Below are positions 33,788 to 40,358 of a stretch of 40,358 nucleotides of DNA, piece by piece. The translations under genes were made by a program, and so were the position numbers. The notes beneath the pieces were generated by a model that ran no database searches, was not told the origin of the DNA, and saw only the letters and a list, made by a program, of their open reading frames with translations. Numbering within the stretch: position 1 is the stretch's first letter; every line of letters starts with the position of its first letter. The DNA is from DATFML01 sp964571225 (GTDB lineage Bacteria; Pseudomonadota; Gammaproteobacteria; DATFLG01), in NCBI GenBank assembly GCA_964571225.1, contig CAZNBB010000025.1:1-40358 (forward strand). Reading direction: 5' to 3'.

Positions 33788-34240
33788 ATGGACGAAGAGA
33801 TCAGAAGGAAGATTCTCACGCTCTTGGATCAACACCGGATCATGACCATTGCCACGCTGAGACCGGATGGCTGGCCCCAGGCAACGACTGTCGGCTACGT
33901 GAACGAGGGCCTCACCCTCTACTTCCTCTGCGGCCTGGACAGCCAGAAGGCATCGAATCTGGCACAGGACGATCGCGTATCACTGACCATCGATCATGAC
34001 ACCTCAGACCTGATGGCGATCACCGGTTTATCCATGGCCGCGCACGCACAAGCGGTGGTCGACCGGGCGGAAGCCGACAACGTCCTGAAGATGCTTGCGC
34101 TGAGATACCCTGACCAGCCACCTCTTCCGGTCCCGATGCCGGCACCGGAGGATATCCGAATATTCCGCGTGACGCCGACGATCATTTCCGTGCTCGACTA
34201 CTCCAAAGGTTTCGGGCACACCGATCTCGTCACCTGCTGA
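33788..34240 (+). CDS. Pyridoxamine 5'-phosphate oxidase-fold protein
   Basis: 150 aa from MDEEIRRKIL, with GGAGAGGA just ahead. The split-barrel flavin fold is visible: QHRIMTIATLRPDGWPQATTVGYV, LYFLCGLDSQKASNLAQDDRVSLTID, and a C-terminal strand FRVTPTIISVLDYSKGFGH. Family members bind FMN, F420 or haem and reduce small molecules, or lack activity. The specific role is not predictable. It is unlinked to its neighbours. Confidence 0.85.
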   Translation: MDEEIRRKILTLLDQHRIMTIATLRPDGWPQATTVGYVNEGLTLYFLCGLDSQKASNLAQDDRVSLTIDHDTSDLMAITGLSMAAHAQAVVDRAEADNVLKMLALRYPDQPPLPVPMPAPEDIRIFRVTPTIISVLDYSKGFGHTDLVTC

Positions 34241-34564
34241 GCGGACATTCCCGCAGGGCTACTGGACAGTTCGGCATTGAGCGGCGACTGGTCATGCCCC
34301 TGGGATATCCGTTGTGCTCGCAGCAACCGGCCGCCCCAGCTGCCACCGGTACCCGAAACACGCGTGGTCCATGCGGGAGGCCGCTGTCGGCGCCGGTTGG
34401 AAGGGGATGGAAAGGGGGTGTTGCGGCGGGCCCGGCACGCTCCCTTCATGGACTCGCGGTCGAACAAGGGGCAGCCACGTTGAATTCTGACAACTGCTGA
34501 CGGGGCGAATGAGCAAAGGCTGCCGACAAGCGCACCTGCGCCGTCCTCTCACTGTGTACGCTGC
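34241..34564. other. Non-coding stretch, nothing recognised
   Basis: About 320 bases between the convergent PNPOx-fold gene and the DRR protein gene. It is GC-rich, with no gene or clear terminator. Confidence 0.4.
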
Positions 34565-34762
34565 CTAGCGGGACGTTGTGCCGTGGGTCTTCAGGCGTAT
34601 CGGCAACCAATGGACTTCGATATTGCGCAGGCGCCGGTCCGGTGCAACCCGTCGGTCCTCCGTCACCAGGGTTCCATGGCGATCCACGAACGGGTAAGTC
34701 ATTGGCACATCCCTTACCCAGCTGCGGCGGTCCTTCATGGTGCGACGTTCAACCATGGTCAT
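34565..34762 (-). CDS. Small conserved DRR-motif protein
   Basis: 65 aa, MTMVERRTMKDRR then a middle VPMTYPFVDRHGTLVTEDRR and end APDRRLRNIEVHWLPI. Repeated DRR motifs around a PFVDxxGxxVxxDRR core are seen in short uncharacterised proteins of gammaproteobacteria. AGGGGAG lies just before the ATG at 34762. It has no signal peptide or membrane segment; the pattern recalls a PilZ RxxxR arm but is too short for that fold. Confidence 0.6.
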   Translation of the reverse strand: MTMVERRTMKDRRSWVRDVPMTYPFVDRHGTLVTEDRRVAPDRRLRNIEVHWLPIRLKTHGTTSR

Positions 34763-35064
34763 GATTCTCCCCTGCGGCCGCAATTTCTATTTATTCGCAT
34801 GCGGCTGCGACAAGGTGAATGAACTGGTTGATATTCTGCACGCCCCATGACGTGGTGTCGAGAGTTCAAACACCTGTTTTGAGGCTATTATGCCGCTGCA
34901 TCGGGTTGGCGTGACAGGTTCAGTAAACACTCAACCCGGTTAACGCTTCACGCAACGCGACGCAGACCGCAGGTCGGAAATCGCGCCACGTTGCCGATAC
35001 TGCGATGTTTGATGCAGCCGGCCGCGAAACCCAGGATGCGTTGGTTCCCCGACCGGGTCGAACT

Positions 35065-36186
35065 CTAGAAACTCCATCCCATGCGCGCACCCATGACCCA
35101 GTCGCCGTTCTGGGCCGGATCGAATTCCGAATGGGCGATATGCTGCAGGTCCGCCGTCAATGTCACGTTGCGGTACACAGGAAAACGCACATAGGCTTCC
35201 GCCTGAGTGAGGTCCGCATGGGGAGTGGCCAACCGCCCCGACGCGAAGGTGCGGCCCACGGCGGTACCCACCACCGCCTTGCCGAACGGGTGGCTGTAGG
35301 CCACGGAGACGAAGCGCGCAGGAGCCTGCACGCGGGGATCCGCCCAACCGATGCGCAAGTTCCACTGCCCTCCACCGGCCGTGCCGGACAGGTTGCCGTA
35401 CAGGCCGCGGGCACGCCCCTTGCCAAGCCGGTCGTCGTCGACGCCGTCACCGTCGCCGTCATGGTGCCGGCTGTTGATCCAGGCCCCCAGGTTGACAGCC
35501 AGCCGGGAACCCGACCACTGCACCTCCAAGGCGCCGAACACGCCGTTGCCGTGTCGCACCGGCTGGAACGCGGCACGGTAGCGCGGCTCTACGCCGGTAG
35601 CGTTGACCAGCACCGCCGCCAGGCCGAGCCCACGCCCCAGCCCGGCGCTGTAGGCGGCACCGAAACTGGCACTGGGCAGATCGATGGTGGGGTTATGCAC
35701 GAAACTCGCGCCGAGGAACTGGGTAAATTCGTCGCTGGCCACCTCGTTGCCGTCCAGCCAGCCGGTCACATCCATGAGGCCGACCGCCAGCGAGCCATTG
35801 CCTACCGGATGGCGGTAGAACGCCTGCCAGGGCACGACGCGCCCGCGCTCATCCGACCCCACCGACTCCCCCACTGACGCGTTGGCGGCCGACAGCACAC
35901 TGCTTACGCCATTGCTCGGCGGCGTGGTACTGCCCTTGAACTCCAGCTCGAAGGCGCCGCCGCCGACCGGCAAACCGATGGCCACATCCACTGCTGCATT
36001 GGCTTCACTGTCCAGGCGGCTGCCGCCCAGCTCCGAGCCCATCGCCTGCTGCCAGGTCCCGATGACAATACCCGTCGCCGTCGGACGCTCGGCGGCGGCA
36101 ATTGCGCCGGCGCCAGCCGACAGGAAACATGCGACCCCGGCGAAGCCGCGGCACAGCCACCCCAACCCCCTACCCCTTAGAAACAT
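35065..36186 (-). CDS. OprB-like outer-membrane porin
   Basis: About 373 aa from ATG 36186 with AGGGGGAAAG upstream. The signal peptide runs MFLRGRGLGWLCRGFAGVAC on to GAIAAA. The barrel (YRHPVGNGSLAVGLMDVTGWLD, GFGA-type strands, EAYVRFPVYRNVTLTADLQHIAH) ends in WSF with a terminal aromatic Phe, the outer-membrane insertion signal. The plan matches carbohydrate-selective OprB porins. An acidic loop HDGDGDGVDDDRLGKG looks like a calcium-binding DxDxDG repeat. A Fur box lies 155 bases upstream, so iron supply may control it. Confidence 0.8.
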   Translation of the reverse strand: MFLRGRGLGWLCRGFAGVACFLSAGAGAIAAAERPTATGIVIGTWQQAMGSELGGSRLDSEANAAVDVAIGLPVGGGAFELEFKGSTTPPSNGVSSVLSAANASVGESVGSDERGRVVPWQAFYRHPVGNGSLAVGLMDVTGWLDGNEVASDEFTQFLGASFVHNPTIDLPSASFGAAYSAGLGRGLGLAAVLVNATGVEPRYRAAFQPVRHGNGVFGALEVQWSGSRLAVNLGAWINSRHHDGDGDGVDDDRLGKGRARGLYGNLSGTAGGGQWNLRIGWADPRVQAPARFVSVAYSHPFGKAVVGTAVGRTFASGRLATPHADLTQAEAYVRFPVYRNVTLTADLQHIAHSEFDPAQNGDWVMGARMGWSF

Positions 36187-36340
36187 GAACCACTTTCCCC
36201 CTGCGTCCCGCGACAACAGGCGGTCGCGCAGCCCGGGCGGGACCGTCGGGTGTCTGCTGTTCCCCGTTCGTCCGCGTCCATCAGGCCCCAGCCTGGCAAC
36301 CCCAGAGGCGCCCCAGCGGCCAACCGCCAAAGCAATGGAT

Positions 36341-36359
36341 ACTAATGGTAATCATTCTC
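36341..36359. promoter_or_regulatory. Fur box
   Basis: ACTAATGGTAATCATTCTC matches the 19-base Fur consensus (GATAATGATAATCATTATC) at 15 of 19 positions. It lies between the divergent porin (minus) and outer-membrane protein (plus) genes, nearer the porin. Confidence 0.7.
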
Positions 36360-36729
36360 ATTTGCAATCCATGCCCCGGCCTTGCGACACATCCCCGTCC
36401 CGTCCGGGCCGAGGCACGGCTATTGCATCCACTCTTTCGACGCAGGCGTCCACCGCAGGGTGTGGCAATTGCAGGACAAAGCCCAAGCGAGTAAAACGTC
36501 TGTGTTCAAAGGAGTTAGCAACTCCAGGCGTCCCAGATCAAGAAGACGAAAAGCCGGCGCCACAAATGACGAGAACTTCTCCAACAGTCAGGGACGACGG
36601 GAAACCGACGAGTTGAGCCTCTCGGGGGGCGTTGGCTGCCATGGAGACCATCGACCGGCAGCGCCGATGCACAGGTCCGCCTGACGTGCCTGCGCGCGTG
36701 TCTCCCGAGCGCGAAACCAAGGCGCCCAG

Positions 36730-38346
36730 GTGGCCGGTATTTACGACCTAAGACTGGTGATCGTTGCTCTGCTGCTGGCCGCCGGCCGGTCGGCGGCAGC
36801 CCCGTCATTGCAGCTGACCCCGCCGCCGGGCGCGCTGTCCACAACCATCGCCGCCGCCACCGACAGTCGCAGACCTGCAGCGCCGCCGGAGCCTGACAAC
36901 TCCACCTGGGCGCTTGCCGCCAACGGTTCCGAGTCCGTCTATGGAGGCCGGGTGTCCCTGGTCGCCAGCCTCCCGACGCTGTCTCCCGCGGACGGAGGTG
37001 GAGCGAGCGGGAACCACCGCAAAACACCCACACTGAGACATTCACCCCTGGCAGGTGGCCTGCTCACCGCACCCCCCGCGAGCTCGACAGGGCTGACCGG
37101 CGGTTTGAGGGTACAGTCCTTCAACATGGCGGCGCCGGGAATAGGGGCAGCGGGGATTCCGGGACAGGCGCCGCCCCAGGTCCGCGGCGCAAGCGCCAGC
37201 GTCAGCCCGTTGCCCGGCCGACCGGACAGGCTGACCGTAGTGGGGGCATCGCTGTACGGGCCCGCCACGCAACCCGCCTACGGCCCGCTCCCCCAAAACG
37301 GCCCCGAAGTACTCGGCCGCAGCTGGTCGGTCACCTCCGACAGTCTGTTCCTGGACCGCACCCTGCGCGTGCAGGGCCAGTACGTCCGCACCGCCGATCG
37401 CGGCGGCGCCGGTACCGGCCTCGGACTGGGTCAGGCATACGATATCGGCGTGGCCTACCTCACACCGCGGGGAAGGGGGCTCGGTCAAGGTTGGAACCTC
37501 GAGCTTCACCACGCCCGCATCGGCCCTCGGTTGTGGACACCCCGCAACCCCGGATTAGCCAAGAACGTGAGTCTGTGGCAAGCCAACGCCAGTCGCCAAC
37601 AAGGCAGTCTCGCCCTGGGCATCACCTGCACCCGGGAGATCGAAAACGTCGATCCGCTGGACGGAGGCCCGCGCACCCATCTGCAGCTCTGGGAAAGCCA
37701 CCTGCGGTACAAGCCCGCCCACAGGCTTGCAGTGCTGGGTTGGCTGGGCCAACCGGTGTTCGCGCTTCGCTTCCAGCGCCAGCTCTGGCAGGCGCAGCAA
37801 TCCGAAGCCGATCAGTTCGCCGGCACCGACACGGTGTTGACCAGCGGTGCACTCAATGTGCGCTTTCGCACCCTTCCACCCCTGGCCTGGCATCTGAACA
37901 GCAGCTGGACCGCCACCGACGACAGGATCGCCGACGCCCAGACCTTAACTCACCGCTACGAAGTGGGGATGCACATCTCTCCGGGAGCAGGTATTCAACT
38001 GGTGCCTACCTATGCACTGCAGTCCAGCCAGAGCGACAACCAATCCGACCCCAGCCACACAACCACCGGCATGGTGAGCGCTCAACTACCGCTATTGGGA
38101 GGCAAGGCCGCTCTGCACGTCAACGCCGAAGTCGACCGCTTCGACCCGGGAGAGACTTACGGCCAGAGTTGGCAGCGCACCATCAACGGCCAGTTCGTGT
38201 GGCACGCCACCAAGGCCCATGGAAGGCGGCCGGCGATCACTCTCGATCTGACCGGCAGTCACCAGTGGACATCGCCGAATGCGGGCATCGGAAACTGGGA
38301 AGTGCTGGCAAGCGTCAACATCCGCTACAACCGCCACACGGACTAG
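36730..38346 (+). CDS. Putative outer-membrane beta-barrel protein
   Basis: 538 aa from a GTG with a weak AAGG ribosome site; no ATG gives a better start. The signal peptide is LRLVIVALLLAAGRSAAA. Residues 25-180 are low-complexity Pro/Ala/Gly/Ser. The rest shows alternating strand patterns with aromatic girdles (YVRTADRGG, WNLELHHARIGPRLW, YEVGMHISPGAGIQLVPTYAL, QFVWHATKAH) ending NIRYNRHTD, without a terminal Phe. It is probably an exported barrel (large, about 16 strands); the family is not recognised. The Fur box lies 370 bases upstream. Confidence 0.6.
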   Translation: MAGIYDLRLVIVALLLAAGRSAAAPSLQLTPPPGALSTTIAAATDSRRPAAPPEPDNSTWALAANGSESVYGGRVSLVASLPTLSPADGGGASGNHRKTPTLRHSPLAGGLLTAPPASSTGLTGGLRVQSFNMAAPGIGAAGIPGQAPPQVRGASASVSPLPGRPDRLTVVGASLYGPATQPAYGPLPQNGPEVLGRSWSVTSDSLFLDRTLRVQGQYVRTADRGGAGTGLGLGQAYDIGVAYLTPRGRGLGQGWNLELHHARIGPRLWTPRNPGLAKNVSLWQANASRQQGSLALGITCTREIENVDPLDGGPRTHLQLWESHLRYKPAHRLAVLGWLGQPVFALRFQRQLWQAQQSEADQFAGTDTVLTSGALNVRFRTLPPLAWHLNSSWTATDDRIADAQTLTHRYEVGMHISPGAGIQLVPTYALQSSQSDNQSDPSHTTTGMVSAQLPLLGGKAALHVNAEVDRFDPGETYGQSWQRTINGQFVWHATKAHGRRPAITLDLTGSHQWTSPNAGIGNWEVLASVNIRYNRHTD

Positions 38347-38472
38347 TGGTCTATGCACGCGACGCAGCGACGTGCGCAGAACGTTGAACTTCGAAACGCA
38401 AATCGATATCGCGCCGCCACAAGCAAACGGTTCGCGCCCACAGCCGTCAGCGCTGACTCTGCAATGCTCCGC

Positions 38473-40358
38473 TCAGCTCGGCACCGCGCCGCCCGTCCAG
38501 GCCCCGCCGGTGCCGGTGCCAGCGGACTGTTCATGACGCTCGAACGCGGCTTCCACTTCCTTGCGCAGTTCGTCGTCGTCCCACGGTTTGGTAAGAAACT
38601 TGTAGATCTGACCCCGATTGACCGCTTCGGTAACCGTCCTCACGTCGGTGTAGCCGCTCAACACCACCCTTACGATAGACGGGTAAAGCTCGCGCACGCG
38701 GGCCAGGAACTCCGTACCGGTCATACCCGGCATGCGTTGGTCTGAAAGCACCACACCAACCGTGTTGGTCGCCAGCACCTCGAACCCTTCGGCCGCGCTG
38801 CCTGCGCTGAGAATCCGATAGCCGTCCACGTGCAGACTGCGGGTGATTGCCCGCCGTATGTTCGGCTCGTCGTCCACCACCAGCAGTGTGCGCTGCTCCG
38901 TTTGCGCCTTGACCGGCATTTCCACTCGTCGGCCCTCGCTCAGCAGCACAGCCACATCGTCAGCGCAGATCGGCGGGCTGAAGTAGTACCCCTGCATCGC
39001 GTCGCAACCGTGCATTTTCAGAAACCCCAACTGCCCTTCCGTTTCCACGCCTTCGGCCACCACCTTCATACGCAGGCTGTGGCTCATTGCGATGACGGCG
39101 CGGGCGATGGCGGCATCGTCGGGGTCGCTGGTGATCTCGGTAATGAAGGACTTATCTATCTTCACGGTATCGATAGGAAATCGCTTCAGGTAGCTCAAAC
39201 TCGAATAGCCGGTCCCGAAGTCATCGAGGGAAACGGATATGCCGTAGCTCTTCAGCTGCTGCAGGCATTGATTGGCGCGCTCGGGATCGTGGGCCAGCAC
39301 GCTCTCAGTCAATTCCAGCTCAAGATGCTCGGCCGCCAGCCCCGACTGCTGCAAGGCGGCTGCCACGTCATTGGCCAGTCTGCCGGTGGTGAACTGTCGC
39401 CACGAGATGTTCACCGCCACCTTAACCGGCGCCAGGCCCGCCTGCTGCCAAAGGCGGTTCTGGCGGCAGACCTGACGCAACACCCACTCACTGACGTCCA
39501 CGATCAGACCGGTTTCCTCCAACATCGGCATGAAAGCGTTCGGACCCAGCAGACCGCGTTCAGGGTGCTGCCAGCGCAACAGCGCCTCGACGCCCATGAC
39601 ACGACCGGTCCGCAGATCCACCTGGGGCTGGTAATGAACGCGGAACTGCTCCCGCTCAAGGGCACGGCGTAGGTCGACTTCGGTGGTAAACCATTGGACG
39701 GCGTGGGTACTCATCTCCTCGGAATAGAATTGGTAACCGTTCTTGCCCTGCTGTTTGGCGCGGCTGAGCGCGATGTCGGCGTAGCGCAGCAACACATCCG
39801 TATCTTCGCCGTCGTCGGGATAGGAACACACCCCCACGCTGGCGGTCAGATAGAATTGCCGGCCCGCGACCACCAACGGCTCTGCGACGCACTGGCGAAT
39901 CTGCCGGACGGTGACCACGATATCGTCAACCGACTCCAGATCCTGCAGCACAAGCGCGAATTCGTCGCCTTCCAGGCGGGCAACAATGTCCGCCTCGCGT
40001 ACGCTGTCCACCAGGCGTTGCGCCATCAATTTGAGGGTCTGGTCGCCCGCTTCATATCCCAGCGTTTCGTTGACCAACTTGAAGCGGTCCAGGCCAAGCA
40101 TCACCAGTGCGACGCGCCCGCCCGTACGGTGGGCATGACGCAACACGTCGGCCATCTGCTCGGCCAGCGCTCCGCGATTGCGCAGACCCGTGAGCGGATC
40201 GTGATAGGCGAGATAGCCAAGGCGTTCCTCGGTATAGATCTGTTCGGTGATATCGCGGGCGGTGGAAATATAATGACTCACGGTGCCATTGTCGTCGACG
40301 AGGGGAGTAATCACCTGCTCGTTGGTAAACAGGCTGCCGTCTTTGCGTCTGTTGGTCA
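38473..40358 (-). CDS. PAS-GGDEF-EAL protein with C-terminal receiver domain (N-terminus off right edge)
   Basis: The window holds the C-terminal 628 residues or so. In order: the end of a PAS domain (NRRKDGSLFTNEQVITP ... STARDITEQ), a GGDEF domain with EGDEF instead of GGDEF (ARLEGDEFALVL), so probably inactive, an EAL domain with intact EALLRW, ELTESV, DDFGTGYSSL and KIDKSF motifs for cyclic-di-GMP breakdown, and a receiver (LVVDDEPNIRRAI, SDQRMPGMTG with the acceptor Asp, LTKPWDDDEL). The receiver is at the C-terminus, the reverse of the usual order. The continuous frame to 40358 shows the true start lies outside the window. Confidence 0.9.
   Translation of the reverse strand, partial: TNRRKDGSLFTNEQVITPLVDDNGTVSHYISTARDITEQIYTEERLGYLAYHDPLTGLRNRGALAEQMADVLRHAHRTGGRVALVMLGLDRFKLVNETLGYEAGDQTLKLMAQRLVDSVREADIVARLEGDEFALVLQDLESVDDIVVTVRQIRQCVAEPLVVAGRQFYLTASVGVCSYPDDGEDTDVLLRYADIALSRAKQQGKNGYQFYSEEMSTHAVQWFTTEVDLRRALEREQFRVHYQPQVDLRTGRVMGVEALLRWQHPERGLLGPNAFMPMLEETGLIVDVSEWVLRQVCRQNRLWQQAGLAPVKVAVNISWRQFTTGRLANDVAAALQQSGLAAEHLELELTESVLAHDPERANQCLQQLKSYGISVSLDDFGTGYSSLSYLKRFPIDTVKIDKSFITEITSDPDDAAIARAVIAMSHSLRMKVVAEGVETEGQLGFLKMHGCDAMQGYYFSPPICADDVAVLLSEGRRVEMPVKAQTEQRTLLVVDDEPNIRRAITRSLHVDGYRILSAGSAAEGFEVLATNTVGVVLSDQRMPGMTGTEFLARVRELYPSIVRVVLSGYTDVRTVTEAVNRGQIYKFLTKPWDDDELRKEVEAAFERHEQSAGTGTGGAWTGGAVPS

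Overview
The window is GC-rich, densely coded DNA from one bacterial chromosome or scaffold. It carries Sec signal peptides, outer-membrane barrels, an OprB-type porin, a Fur box, GGDEF/EAL signalling and an FdxA-type 7Fe ferredoxin. This fits a proteobacterium, most likely a gammaproteobacterium with respiratory or lithotrophic redox metabolism; that placement is inference from gene content only. Two runs of N (6013-6112 and 13656-13665) are assembly gaps, and each damages a gene.

Left part (1-13,000): a truncated outer-membrane protein start, tRNA-Ser(GGA), an AurF-like di-iron oxygenase with its own promoter, two tandem CLC chloride channel/antiporter paralogues, and an SH3 surface protein broken by a gap in its own tandem repeat. 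Next is a catabolic pair under a divergent IclR regulator: a transketolase/phosphoketolase-like TPP enzyme and a DUF1537 four-carbon-acid-sugar kinase. A DacA-type D,D-carboxypeptidase follows.

Middle part (13,177-28,560): a gap-damaged sulfotransferase faces a long block of minus-strand genes. In transcription order from the right these are a GntR/HutC regulator, an AprA-like flavoprotein, an AprB-like 2x[4Fe-4S] ferredoxin, a ten-repeat HEAT protein, an FdxA-like 7Fe ferredoxin, an 1174-aa fused NfnL/NfnS-like (GltD + PyrK) oxidoreductase, and a NitT/TauT-type ABC importer. The importer's binding protein ends in a NosL-like segment. Past a terminator lies a copper set: an outer-membrane protein, CopC and CopD. 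A shared motif close to ATAACCTGTCATAATATG occurs upstream of the regulator, the fused oxidoreductase and the binding protein, so the block looks like one GntR regulon. My reading is an uncharacterised import-and-reduce (or oxidise) pathway: the ABC system brings in a small anion or sulfonate-like compound, the AprA/AprB-like pair acts on it, and ferredoxins exchange electrons with NAD(P)H through the Nfn-like fusion. The substrate cannot be read from the sequence.

Right part (28,800-40,358): a PsiE-like membrane protein, small exported proteins, a 124-bp MITE-like element, a DUF347 membrane protein, a membrane diguanylate cyclase, a pyridoxamine-phosphate-oxidase-fold protein, a small DRR-motif protein, an OprB-like porin with a Fur box upstream, another outer-membrane barrel, and a PAS-GGDEF-EAL-REC protein that runs off the right edge.
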